Assembly: GCA_946480965.1 (NCBI GenBank)
Contig: CAMLMI010000070.1
Coordinates: 1 to 16,383 of the forward strand
DNA length: 16,383 nucleotides
Direction of reading: 5' to 3'
Source: an uncultured Verrucomicrobiales bacterium
GTDB lineage: Bacteria > Verrucomicrobiota > Verrucomicrobiae > Limisphaerales > CANJSG01
Shown one piece after another: positions 5,491 to 13,006 of the stretch (the stretch's first letter is position 1; each line of letters starts with the position of its first letter). Below the pieces are notes generated by a model, which saw only the letters and a list, made by a program, of their open reading frames with translations, did no database searches and was not told the origin of the DNA. A program made the position numbers and the translations under genes.

Positions 5491-7629
5491 ATGGCCGCTC
5501 CGGTCCCCAAGACTACCGCCGCTCCGTTCTTCAACCGCGAACTCAGCTGGTTGGAGTTCAACCGCCGCGTGCTGGAGGAGGCGTTGAACCCGGCCACGCC
5601 GCTGCTGGAACGCGTCAAGTTCTTCACCATCGTCAGCTCGAACCTCGACGAGTTCTTCGAGGTCCGCGTCGCCGGGCTCAAGCAACAGATCGAGAGCCAC
5701 GTGGTAGAGCGCACCGCCGACGGCCGCACCGCCTCGGAGACGCTCCGCGAGATCCGACAGCGCGTCCTGGCCATGCTCGATCTCCAATACGAGTGCTGGC
5801 GCAAGCAGCTCGTGCCGGCGCTCGCCAAGAACGGCATCCGCTTCCTCGGCATCGACGATCTCGACGCGGCCGACCGCGACTGGATCGACAACTATTACCG
5901 GAAGGAAGTCGCGCCGGTGCTCACGCCGCTCGGGATCGATCCGTCGCATCCCTTCCCGCAATTGATGAACAAGACGCTCAACGTCCTGGTTCAGATCGAG
6001 CTGATGACGGGCGAAGGCGGCCAGCGCCGTTTGGCCATCGTGCAGGTGCCGCGGTCGCTGCCGCGGTTGGTCCGGTTGCCGCGCGACGACGGCCGGATGG
6101 ACTACGTGTTCCTCGCGAACATCGTCCGCAACTATCTGGGCGATCTTTTCCCCGGCACGCTGCTGCTCGGCGCTTGGAACTTCCGCGTCACCCGAAACAG
6201 CGAACTCTACATCGACGAGGAGGACGTCGCGAACCTGCTCAAGGCCGTCGAACAGGAGCTGCACAACCGCCGCAAGGGCGACGCCGTCCGGCTGGAGGTC
6301 GAGGTCGATTGCCCGGAGGAGATCCGCCACAGCCTCCTCGAATATCTCCAGCTCGGCGTTGAGGATCTTTACGTCATCGACGGTCCGATCAATCCCACGC
6401 GCTTGATGGCGATCTACGACGGCGACCATTCGCCGGAGCTGCGCGACGCGCCGTTCATCGCCCCGCTGGGCCGCGCCGTGCGCGACGAGACGGATCTGTT
6501 CGCCGCCGTGCGCCGCCGCGACATCCTGCTGCACCATCCCTACGAGAGCTTCGCCACCGTCGTCGATTTCCTGAAGCAGGCGGCGGCCGATCCCCACGTG
6601 CTGGCCATCAAGCAGACGCTCTACCGCACCTCGGGCGACATGCGCATCGTCGGTTCGCTCATGGAGGCGGTGAAGAACGGCAAGCAGGTCACGGCCGTCG
6701 TGGAACTGAAGGCGCGCTTCGACGAGGCGAACAACATCCGCTGGTCGCGCCAGCTCGAAGAGGCCGGCGTCCACGTGGTCTATGGCCTCGTCGGCTACAA
6801 GATCCACTCGAAGATGTGCCTCATCGTGCGGCGCGACGAGGACGGCATCCGTCGCTACGTCCACCTCGGCACCGGCAACTACAACCCCACCACCGCGCGC
6901 TTCTACACCGACGTCAGCCTGCTCACGTGCCGCCCCGACTACGGCGAAGACGCGGCCAATCTCTTCAACCTGCTCACCGGCATCTGCCAGTTCCAGGGCA
7001 CGAAGAAGCTGCTCGTCGCGCCCTTCACCCTCCACTCCCGCATCAACGAGCTCATCGCCCGTGAGGCCGAGCACGCGCGCAAGGGCCTCCCCGCCCGCAT
7101 CATCGCCAAGATGAACGCGCTGGTGGACCGCGAGACCATCGAGAGCCTCTACAAGGCTTCGCAGGCCGGCGTGAAGATCGACCTCATCGTGCGCGGCATC
7201 TGCTGCCTCCAGCCGGGCGTGCCGGGACTGAGCGAGAACATCCAGGTCCGCAGCATCGTGGATCGCTTCCTGGAACATTCGCGCTTGGTCTATTTCGAGA
7301 ATGCCCTCCAGCCCGAGGTCTATGTGGGCAGCGCCGACTGGATGCCGCGCAACTTCTACAAGCGCATCGAGGTCGTCTTTCCCATCGAGGACGGCAACCT
7401 GATCGACCGCCTGAAGAACGAGATCCTGGACCTCCAGCTCGCCGACACCGCCAAGGCCCGCATCCTCCAGCCCGACGGCCGCTATGTCTTGGCCGCTCCC
7501 GCGAAAGGTTCGCCGGCCCGCCGCAGCCAAACGGAGTTCATCGAACTGGCCCTGGAGCGGACGAAACGCACCCCGGTCCTTGCCGGAAAACCGGCCAAGC
7601 GGGAGATGAAGGTGAAGCGGAAGCCGTGA
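5491..7629 (+). CDS. ppk1: Polyphosphate kinase 1
   Basis: 712 aa, usual length for PPK1. It reversibly transfers the gamma phosphate of ATP to polyphosphate, normally at the inner membrane. The N-terminal domain begins with FFNRELSWLEFNRRVLEEA (13-31). The H1 domain with QLMNKTLNVLV follows, then the phospholipase-D-like C1 and C2 catalytic domains. In C1, YGLVGYKIHSKMCLI contains H439, equivalent to E. coli autophosphorylated H435, followed by HLGTGNYNPTTARFYTD (458-474). In C2, FLEHSRLVYF has H596, equivalent to H592, and VYVGSADWMPRN follows. The last ~40 residues are basic and non-conserved. The start is the first ATG ahead of the conserved N-terminus; no Shine-Dalgarno is present. It stands alone, without ppx or pstS/phoU neighbours, and ends at a strong terminator. 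Confidence 0.98.
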   Translation: MAAPVPKTTAAPFFNRELSWLEFNRRVLEEALNPATPLLERVKFFTIVSSNLDEFFEVRVAGLKQQIESHVVERTADGRTASETLREIRQRVLAMLDLQYECWRKQLVPALAKNGIRFLGIDDLDAADRDWIDNYYRKEVAPVLTPLGIDPSHPFPQLMNKTLNVLVQIELMTGEGGQRRLAIVQVPRSLPRLVRLPRDDGRMDYVFLANIVRNYLGDLFPGTLLLGAWNFRVTRNSELYIDEEDVANLLKAVEQELHNRRKGDAVRLEVEVDCPEEIRHSLLEYLQLGVEDLYVIDGPINPTRLMAIYDGDHSPELRDAPFIAPLGRAVRDETDLFAAVRRRDILLHHPYESFATVVDFLKQAAADPHVLAIKQTLYRTSGDMRIVGSLMEAVKNGKQVTAVVELKARFDEANNIRWSRQLEEAGVHVVYGLVGYKIHSKMCLIVRRDEDGIRRYVHLGTGNYNPTTARFYTDVSLLTCRPDYGEDAANLFNLLTGICQFQGTKKLLVAPFTLHSRINELIAREAEHARKGLPARIIAKMNALVDRETIESLYKASQAGVKIDLIVRGICCLQPGVPGLSENIQVRSIVDRFLEHSRLVYFENALQPEVYVGSADWMPRNFYKRIEVVFPIEDGNLIDRLKNEILDLQLADTAKARILQPDGRYVLAAPAKGSPARRSQTEFIELALERTKRTPVLAGKPAKREMKVKRKP

Positions 7630-7673
7630 AGTTCGGTTTCGCGCGGCAGGAGGGTGTGGACGAAACGCGAAAT

Positions 7674-7709
7674 AAGAACCCCGGTTCCGACGAACCGGGG
7701 CATATTCTT
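7674..7709. terminator. Bidirectional intrinsic terminator between ppk1 and the opp operon
   Basis: CCCCGGTTC (7679-7687), loop CGAC, GAACCGGGG (7692-7700): a perfect 9-bp GC-rich stem with a tetraloop. AAGAA lies before it and TTCTTT after it (7705-7710), so each strand has a U-rich stretch past the stem. It sits 49 nt after the ppk1 stop and 48 nt beyond the convergent ATPase gene's end, which fits termination of both. Confidence 0.8.
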
Positions 7710-7748
7710 TCCGCGGCCTCCGCGTGATCAGCGGCCAACGCCCAGCGG

Positions 7749-8738
7749 CTACGGATTCAGCTCCTTCAACCGGATGCAGGTGGCCGTGTGGCCGGGATCA
7801 TTGAGCGAAGCGAACTTCGGGGCTTCCAGCTTGCAGGCGTCTTTCACGAAGGGGCAACGCGGATGGAAGGTGCAGCCGCTGGGGGGATTCAGCGGAGACG
7901 GCGGGTCACCGGGCAGGATGATGCGTTGGCGGGCGCGCTCCTTTTCCGGATCGGGCAGATGGACGGCGCTGACGAGGGCCTTGGTGTAGGGGTGCAGCGG
8001 GCGGTCGAAAACTTCGGCGGCTTCGCCCAGCTCCACGATGCGGCCGAGATACATCACGGCGATCCGGTCGGAGATGTGTTTCACCACCGACAGGTCGTGC
8101 GAGATGAAGATCAGCGTCAGCCCCAGCTCGCGGGAGAGCTTGTAGAGCAGGTTGATGATCTGGGCTTGGATGGAGACGTCGAGGGCCGAGACCGGTTCGT
8201 CGGCCACGATGAGCTTGGGCTCCACCGCGAGGGCGCGGGCGATGGCGATGCGCTGGCGTTGGCCGCCGGAGAATTCGTGCGGATACTTTTTGATGAAGCG
8301 CGGGGCGAGGCCGACCTTCTGCATCAGGCGGCTGACGGCTTCGGGCATGGCGGACTCGGCGATGGCTTTGTGGGTGCGGATCGCCTCGGCCAACGTGTCA
8401 TAGACCGTCATGCGCGGGTTCAACGTCGCGTAGGGGTCCTGGAAGATCATCTGGAAGTCCGAGCGCGCGGCGCGCAGCGCGGTGCCTTCGAGGGCGGAGA
8501 GGTTTTTGCCGGCGAGGACGACGGTGCCTTCGGTCGGCGGAATGAGTTGGAGGATGGTGCGGCCAAGGGTGGACTTGCCGCAGCCGGATTCGCCGACGAG
8601 CCCGAGTATCTCGCCCTGGCGCAGGGAAAGGGTGACGCCATCCACGGCCTTCACCGTGCCGACGAGCTTCTTGAAGATGACGCCGCGCTCCACCGGGAAG
8701 TGGGTCTTGACGTTGGTGAGTTCGAGGAAGGCGCTCAT
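7749..8738 (-). CDS. oppF: Oligopeptide/dipeptide ABC transporter ATP-binding protein (OppF/DppF type)
   Basis: 329 aa cytoplasmic ATPase of a peptide importer. Walker A GESGCGKST is at 49-57 and the Q-loop glutamine is Q100 in MIFQDPYATLNPRMT, a block typical of DppF/OppF. The ABC signature is FSGGQRQRIAIARAL (156-170), Walker B is LIVADEP (176-182), and the H-loop is H214. The C-terminal oligopeptide-transporter extension has DRPLHPYTKAL, then four cysteines (C289, C295, C302, C321). This pattern has been linked to a [4Fe-4S] cluster in some Dpp ATPases. It is the last gene of the operon and lies 103 nt after the OppD-type ATPase, with an inverted repeat in that gap. Opp versus Dpp or nickel/other substrate cannot be settled from sequence. 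Confidence 0.93.
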   Translation of the reverse strand: MSAFLELTNVKTHFPVERGVIFKKLVGTVKAVDGVTLSLRQGEILGLVGESGCGKSTLGRTILQLIPPTEGTVVLAGKNLSALEGTALRAARSDFQMIFQDPYATLNPRMTVYDTLAEAIRTHKAIAESAMPEAVSRLMQKVGLAPRFIKKYPHEFSGGQRQRIAIARALAVEPKLIVADEPVSALDVSIQAQIINLLYKLSRELGLTLIFISHDLSVVKHISDRIAVMYLGRIVELGEAAEVFDRPLHPYTKALVSAVHLPDPEKERARQRIILPGDPPSPLNPPSGCTFHPRCPFVKDACKLEAPKFASLNDPGHTATCIRLKELNP

Positions 8739-8759
8739 GGGATCAACCGCGAGAAAACT

Positions 8760-8830
8760 GGACCGCAGAAGACGCGGAAAACGCAGAAGGCAAAGTCTTC
8801 TTTCTGCATGGTCTGCGGTTTCTGCGGTTC
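8760..8830. repeat. Intra-operonic inverted repeat A (CGCAGAA family)
   Basis: Left arm 8760-8790 and right arm 8800-8830 are imperfect inverted copies (23 of 31 positions), each with spaced ACCGCAGAA...CGCAGAA units. It forms a hairpin in the transcript between the oppD-type and oppF-type genes. It is related in sequence to the second element at 9867-9942. It contains no start or stop signals of its own. Confidence 0.7.
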
Positions 8831-8841
8831 ATAAAGAGGGA

Positions 8842-9822
8842 TCACAGTTTCAGCTCGCCACTCGAAACCCTCGGGCAGGCGGTGCCGTGGCCAGGGGCCA
8901 TTTCCGCGAGCGTCATCGGGGCGCGGCGGCAGGCGTCGAGGGCGTATTCGCAGCGGTTCTTGAAGGCACAGCCTTCGATGGGCTTGGAAACGTCCGGCGG
9001 CAGGCCGGGAATGGTGTAGAGCTCCGCGCCCTTGGCCTGGAGCGCCGGGCGGCTCTTCTGGAGCGCGCGGGTGTAGGGATGGCAGGGACGGTAGAAGATC
9101 TCGTCGGTCTTCGCCGTCTCCATGACCTTGCCGGCATACATGACCATCACGCGGTCGCAGAAGCCGGCGACGGTGCCGAGGTCGTGGCTGATGAAGATGA
9201 CGGCCGTGCCGAGCTGGGCCTGCATGTCCTTGATCAGTTCCAGGATCTGGGCCTGCACGGTGACGTCGAGCGCGGTGGTCGGCTCGTCAGCGATGAGGAG
9301 GTCGGGCTTGGTGATGAGCGCCATGGCGATCATGACGCGCTGCCTCATGCCGCCGGAGAATTCATGCGGGTAGCTGCGGAGACGGGTTTCCGGCGCGGGG
9401 ATGCCCACGCTCTTCATCATCTCCAAGGCTCGACGCCGGGCCTCGGCCTTGTCGCACATCTTGTGGATCAGGAGCGGTTCGACGAGCTGGTCCTCGACCC
9501 GCATGTAGGGGTTCAAGGAGGTCATCGGGTCCTGGAAGATCATCGAGATCCGGCGGCCGCGGATGGCGGCGAGCTGCTGCTTGGAGCAGCTCAGGAGATC
9601 AATGCCCTCGAAGCGAGCGGTGCCACCCTCGATGCGTCCCGGCGGCTGGGGGATGAGCCGCATCATGCTGTAGCAGGTGACGGACTTGCCGGAGCCGGAT
9701 TCGCCGACGATGCCGAGGGTCTCGCCCTTCCCGATGGAGAAGGAGACGTCGTCCACCGCCCGCACCACGCCGTTGCGGGTGTGGAAGTAGGTCTTGAGGT
9801 TGTTGACTTCGAGGAGGGGCAT
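8842..9822 (-). CDS. oppD: Oligopeptide/dipeptide ABC transporter ATP-binding protein (OppD/DppD type)
   Basis: 326 aa, partner of the OppF-type ATPase in a heterodimeric motor for a peptide importer. Walker A GESGSGKS is at 40-47, Q-loop Q97 is in [16 protein letters not shown], the signature [15 protein letters not shown] is at 155-169, Walker B is [12 protein letters not shown] (175-186), and H213 is the switch histidine. FSGGMRQR and PMTSLNP are characteristic of the D-type subunit. The C-terminal extension has [11 protein letters not shown] and four cysteines (C285, C291, C298, C316) spaced much like those in the F subunit. No Shine-Dalgarno is seen at the start. It lies 135 nt after the OppC-type gene, with a long hairpin repeat in the gap. 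Confidence 0.94.
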   Translation of the reverse strand: MPLLEVNNLKTYFHTRNGVVRAVDDVSFSIGKGETLGIVGESGSGKSVTCYSMMRLIPQPPGRIEGGTARFEGIDLLSCSKQQLAAIRGRRISMIFQDPMTSLNPYMRVEDQLVEPLLIHKMCDKAEARRRALEMMKSVGIPAPETRLRSYPHEFSGGMRQRVMIAMALITKPDLLIADEPTTALDVTVQAQILELIKDMQAQLGTAVIFISHDLGTVAGFCDRVMVMYAGKVMETAKTDEIFYRPCHPYTRALQKSRPALQAKGAELYTIPGLPPDVSKPIEGCAFKNRCEYALDACRRAPMTLAEMAPGHGTACPRVSSGELKL

Positions 9823-9866
9823 GTCGCTTAGACCACGGATGGAGACGGAAGAGACCGGGGAATTGA

Positions 9867-9942
9867 ACCGCAGAAAACGCCGAATACGCAGATGAAGCCG
9901 CGACCGGGAAATCCCTTCTGCGTCGTCGGCGTTTTCTGCGGT
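9867..9942. repeat. Intra-operonic inverted repeat B (CGCAGAA family), long hairpin
   Basis: Arms 9867-9894 and 9915-9942 are inverted copies with 25 of 28 positions identical and a 20-nt loop. Both begin ACCGCAGAAAACGCCGA. It would fold into a stable stem-loop in the mRNA between the oppC-type stop and the oppD-type start. It shares the ACCGCAGAA and ACGCAGA blocks with element A at 8760-8830. No T-tract follows, so it is not an obvious terminator. Confidence 0.85.
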
Positions 9943-9957
9943 GGATTCATAGCGGGC

Positions 9958-10863
9958 TCAGTCCTTGGAAGCCTTGGGATCGAGGGCGTCGCGGAGGCCG
10001 TCGCCGAGGAAGTTGAGGCAGAAGAGCGTCACGGAGAGGAACGCACCGGGGATGATCAGCATCCACCAGAACTCCTCCATCACCTCCGCGCCGTCCTTGA
10101 TCATCGAGCCCCACGAGCTCATCGGGGCCTGCACGCCGAGGCCGAGGAAGCTGAGGAACGCCTCCAGCAGCATGACCGCCGGGATGGTCAGCGTGGTATA
10201 GACCATCACCGGGCCGAGGACGTTGGGCAGCATGTGGCGAAGGATGATCCGGCGACGGGAAAGGCCGAGGGCGAAGGCGGCCTCGATGTATTCCATCTTC
10301 CGCAACGCCATCACCTGGCCCCGGACGATGCGGGCCATCGTCAACCATTCCACCGCGCCGATGGCGGCGAAGATCAGCCACAGCTCGCGCCCGAAATAGA
10401 CCATCAAGAGGATGACGAAGACCGTGAAGGGCAGCGCCGCGAGGATCTCCACGAAGCGCATCATCACGTTGTCCAGCTTGCCGCCGACGAAGCCGGAGAT
10501 CGACCCGTAGAGCACGCCGATGGTGAGGGAGACGAGCGTGGCGCAGAGGCCGACGGCGAGCGAGACGCGGCCGCCATACATGATGCGCGTGAGCTGGTCG
10601 CGGCCGAGCTTGTCCGTGCCGAACCAGTGTTCGGCGCTGGGCGGCTTGGCGTATTGGGCAAAGTCCTGCCCGTCGTAGGTGTAGGGGGAAAAAAAAGGGC
10701 CGACGACGCAGAAGAGCACCATCGCCGCCAGCACCAGCGTGCTGATGAAGGCCATCCGGTTCTTCTTCAACCGGTGCCAGGCGTCCTTCCAAAGGGACGT
10801 GCCCTGCTCCGCCTGTTCCAGCGGATCGACGAGAGGGGCGGAAGTGTCGGTGGCGGGCGGCAT
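9958..10863 (-). CDS. oppC: Oligopeptide/dipeptide ABC transporter permease (OppC/DppC type)
   Basis: 301 aa inner-membrane permease. A charged cytoplasmic N-terminus (1-36) precedes TM1 (about 38-58), followed by the OppC_N-type signature HWFGTDKLGRDQLTRIMYGGRVSL (79-102). Further membrane segments lie at about 100-125, 135-157, 162-180, 215-240 and 268-288. The EAA loop that contacts the ATPases is EAAFALGLSRRRIILRHMLPN (194-214). It ends with NFLGDGLRDALDPK, usual for DppC/OppC. The start codon is one base after the stop of the OppB-type gene (TAA-C-ATG), so translation is probably coupled. The partner OppB/DppB permease forms the pore with it. Confidence 0.95.
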   Translation of the reverse strand: MPPATDTSAPLVDPLEQAEQGTSLWKDAWHRLKKNRMAFISTLVLAAMVLFCVVGPFFSPYTYDGQDFAQYAKPPSAEHWFGTDKLGRDQLTRIMYGGRVSLAVGLCATLVSLTIGVLYGSISGFVGGKLDNVMMRFVEILAALPFTVFVILLMVYFGRELWLIFAAIGAVEWLTMARIVRGQVMALRKMEYIEAAFALGLSRRRIILRHMLPNVLGPVMVYTTLTIPAVMLLEAFLSFLGLGVQAPMSSWGSMIKDGAEVMEEFWWMLIIPGAFLSVTLFCLNFLGDGLRDALDPKASKD

Positions 10864-10864
10864 G

Positions 10865-11782
10865 TTACTGGAGCTTCAGCTTGGGATTGAGCCAGACGAG
10901 GACGAGATCGACCACGAGGTTCAGCACGACCAGCAGCGCGGCGAAGAAGAGCGCCGTGCCGATGACCATCGTGTGGTCGCGGTTGAAGACCGAGGTGACG
11001 AAGTGCCGGCCGATGCCCGGGATCTGGAAGATGGACTCGATGACGAACGACCCGGTCATGATGCCGGCGGCGGCGGGTCCGAGGAAGGAGACGACCGGCA
11101 GGAGTCCGCCGCGTAGCGCATGGCGCAGGACGACGCGGGCCTCGCTCGCGCCCTTGGCCCGGGCGGTGCGGATGTAGTCCTGGTGCATGACCTCCAGCAT
11201 CCCGCCGCGCGTCATGCGGGAGACGTAGGCCGCGTAGGCAAAGCCCAGCGCGACGGCCGGAAGGATGTAGTCGCGGGCTTCAAACAGGCCGGAGGCGTTG
11301 AACCAGCGCAGGTTCAACGCGAAGACCAGCACGAGGATCGGTCCGGTCACGAAGGTAGGCAGGCAGATGCCGAGGACCGAGACGCTGGAGCAGAAATAGT
11401 CGAGCCAAGTATTGGGCTTCAGCGCGGCCATCACTCCGGCCGAGATGCCCAGCACGAGCGCGATGGCGAGAGACATCAGGCCCAGCCGCATGGAGACGGG
11501 GAAGGTCTCGAAGATCATCTCCTTCACCGTGCGGTTGGTGTATTTGAGCGAAGGGCCGAGGTCGCCCTGGCACAGGCGGACCATGTAATCCGTGTATTGC
11601 TGCCAGAGGGGCTTGTCCAAGCCGTAGTAGGACTCCAACTGCCGCTTGATCTCGGGAGCCACGACTTTTTCCGTGTCAAAGGGACCGCCGGGCACGCTGC
11701 GGACCATGAAGAACGTGACCGTGGCGACGACGAAGAGGACCGGGATGGTCTGGAGAAGGCGGACGGCGATGAATCGGAGCAT
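10865..11782 (-). CDS. oppB: Oligopeptide/dipeptide ABC transporter permease (OppB/DppB type)
   Basis: 305 aa, first gene of the peptide transporter operon. The N-terminus MLRFIAVRLLQTIPVLFVVATVTFFMVR is the typical TM1 of this family, followed by a periplasmic segment with PGGPF and YGLDKPLWQQY. The EAA loop is YIRTARAKGASEARVVLRHALR (203-224). Later come SFVIESIFQIPGIGRHFVTSV and a final TM at about 275-297. No substrate-binding protein gene (oppA/dppA) is next to it: upstream is a 375-nt gap and then divergent ppnP. The binding protein must be encoded elsewhere. The start has GATCCGCC before the ATG and no Shine-Dalgarno. Confidence 0.95.
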   Translation of the reverse strand: MLRFIAVRLLQTIPVLFVVATVTFFMVRSVPGGPFDTEKVVAPEIKRQLESYYGLDKPLWQQYTDYMVRLCQGDLGPSLKYTNRTVKEMIFETFPVSMRLGLMSLAIALVLGISAGVMAALKPNTWLDYFCSSVSVLGICLPTFVTGPILVLVFALNLRWFNASGLFEARDYILPAVALGFAYAAYVSRMTRGGMLEVMHQDYIRTARAKGASEARVVLRHALRGGLLPVVSFLGPAAAGIMTGSFVIESIFQIPGIGRHFVTSVFNRDHTMVIGTALFFAALLVVLNLVVDLVLVWLNPKLKLQ

Positions 11783-12157
11783 GGCGGATCAGGCGGTCAG
11801 CGGGCGTTGGCTGCTCTGGCGTCGTTGGCCATGGGCCGGACAATGGGCGAGCCCCCGCCCGGCATCAAGTCGGCGTCACTCATTTGTATCAATCTGACAG
11901 GTTGGCGCTCCGGGACGGCCCATCCGTTCCGCGCGGAGCTCGGGACAGGATGCACGGGGTCGGGGATGGCCGGGAACCGGCTGGATTCAGGGAGGCGGCG
12001 GCGATTGACCGCTCCCGGCGAACGGGTCGCAGCCTGCCCGCGCGTCCGGACAGGCGGCCCGACTTTTCCACCTGTCGGTCCGGCCGTCAGTTTGCGCGTC
12101 CGTCCCCGGCCCCCGCGTCCTTGACCCGCCCGACCGGTTCGGGAAACTCGCCGCCTC
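11783..12157. other. Divergent intergenic region between the opp operon and ppnP
   Basis: 375 nt without a supported gene; open frames crossing it are Arg/Pro-rich shadows. The only AT-rich island is around 11881-11895 (TTTGTATCAAT; TTGATACAAA on the minus strand), about 100 nt before the oppB-type start, and it could hold a promoter for that operon. A TTGACC at 12120-12125 lies about 32 nt before the ppnP start, but no good -10 follows it. No clear riboswitch or terminator structure was recognised. Confidence 0.4.
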
Positions 12158-12487
12158 ATGGCATCCATTCCTGCTCAGTTCGCCGGCGTCACCGCCGTCA
12201 CCAAGGCCAACGTCTATTTCGACGGCAAGGTCGTCAGCCACTCCATTCTGTTCCCCGACGGCTCCAAGAAGACCCTCGGCCTGATCTACCCCGGCAAGTT
12301 CCACTTCGGCACCGACAAGGCGGAGCTGATGGAGATCGTGGCCGGCAACTGCGCCGTGAAGCTCGACGGCCAGACCGAGGTGAAGACCTACGCCGCCGGC
12401 ACCGCCTTCGAAGTCCCCGCCAAGTCCGGCTTCGACATCGAAGTCGCCTCCGGCATCGCCGAATACATCTGCTCGTTCATCGGATGA
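12158..12487 (+). CDS. ppnP: Pyrimidine/purine nucleoside phosphorylase PpnP (DUF1255, cupin fold)
   Basis: 109 aa; E. coli PpnP (YaiE) is 94 aa. PpnP splits diverse purine and pyrimidine nucleosides with phosphate to give the base and ribose 1-phosphate. The family core is clear: VYFDGKVVSHSILFPDG, GLIYPGKFHFGTDKAELMEIVAGNCAVKL, then TYAAGTAFEVPAKSGFDIEVA and a C-terminal YICSFIG, matching [20 protein letters not shown]...YLCRYL in E. coli. The extra ~14 N-terminal residues (ASIPAQFAGVTAVT) precede the core, and the only Met is at 12158. It is divergent from the opp operon. Its stop codon overlaps an ATG of a 28-codon frame (ATGA at 12484-12487). Confidence 0.93.
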   Translation: MASIPAQFAGVTAVTKANVYFDGKVVSHSILFPDGSKKTLGLIYPGKFHFGTDKAELMEIVAGNCAVKLDGQTEVKTYAAGTAFEVPAKSGFDIEVASGIAEYICSFIG

Positions 12488-12570
12488 ACGTTTTTGAGCT
12501 GACTATTCAGCCGAAATTCGTCCGTGAGTCGTTTGCGTTTCATGCCTTTCTAAACCATTGCGACAAATAA
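12484..12570 (+). CDS. Possible 28-aa ORF overlapping the ppnP stop
   Basis: The ATG (12484) overlaps the ppnP TGA by an ATGA junction, giving MNVFELTIQPKFVRESFAFH and eight more residues ending in CDK, with TAA at 12568-12570. Composition is much less GC-rich than ppnP, matching the orphan gene that follows. No family is recognised. It may be a translated peptide, a remnant, or non-coding spacer; I favour spacer or remnant. Confidence 0.2.
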   Translation: MNVFELTIQPKFVRESFAFHAFLNHCDK

Positions 12571-12589
12571 ACGTTGGTCTCATCGCACT

Positions 12590-12973
12590 ATGCCGGCCGC
12601 CGACGAGCACGTTCCACTGCCCCAACTGAGAGACGAAATAGTCGCGAAAGCTGTGCTCCCACGAATTGAATCTTGTGCATCTGAAATGGCATATCCGAAG
12701 TCGTTCCGGGGCGTAGTTCGGGTTCGAGGTCTGGATATGGAGATGTTTGGAGTTGCAGATGGTTTTTGGACTGTTCGGTTAATTGTGCGCCATACGGTTG
12801 ATTCAATGCGGGATATTTTCCGAGTTCAGGCACTCGTTCCGAATCACCGAAAGACTGGTTTCTGCGGCTTTAAGCTGCGCGGTGAGATCAAGCGAAGTGG
12901 AGACAGTCTTGCGGTGGCCACATCTGGTTGGACCGGATTATACAACAACATTGGAAGTGATGACTGGGACTAA
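12590..12973 (+). CDS. Hypothetical protein, low-GC orphan
   Basis: 127 aa, family not recognised. The middle (residues about 34-105) alternates hydrophobic and polar residues, MAYPKSFRGVVRVRGLD...VADGFWTVRLIVRHTVDSMRDIFRVQALVP...GFCGFKLRGEIKRSG, as expected for a mostly beta domain; there is no signal peptide or membrane segment. Codon use differs sharply from neighbours: many A/T third positions (GAA, TCT, GGT, ATT) against the G/C-ending codons of ppnP and hisA, suggesting recent acquisition. It sits 19 nt after the small ORF's stop and 33 nt before hisA. No Shine-Dalgarno is seen. It could be cotranscribed with ppnP and hisA, but that is inference. Confidence 0.55.
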   Translation: MPAADEHVPLPQLRDEIVAKAVLPRIESCASEMAYPKSFRGVVRVRGLDMEMFGVADGFWTVRLIVRHTVDSMRDIFRVQALVPNHRKTGFCGFKLRGEIKRSGDSLAVATSGWTGLYNNIGSDDWD

Positions 12974-13006
12974 ACAGGGCCAACAGAACTCGCAGAAATC
13001 CTAACC

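Noticed and set aside
5310..5891. Long upstream extension of the MFS frame
   Set aside because: It is Ser/Arg-rich, antisense to ppk1, and would put about 190 odd residues before the first membrane segment.
9892..12124. Long plus-strand frames opposite the opp permease genes
   Set aside because: His/Asp/Glu/Arg-rich antisense shadows of well-supported permeases.
12571..12985. Possible integron cassette around the orphan gene (GTTGG at 12574 and CCAAC at 12980 region)
   Set aside because: No RYYYAAC/GTTRRRY core pair with paired L sites could be found; the short matches are as expected by chance.
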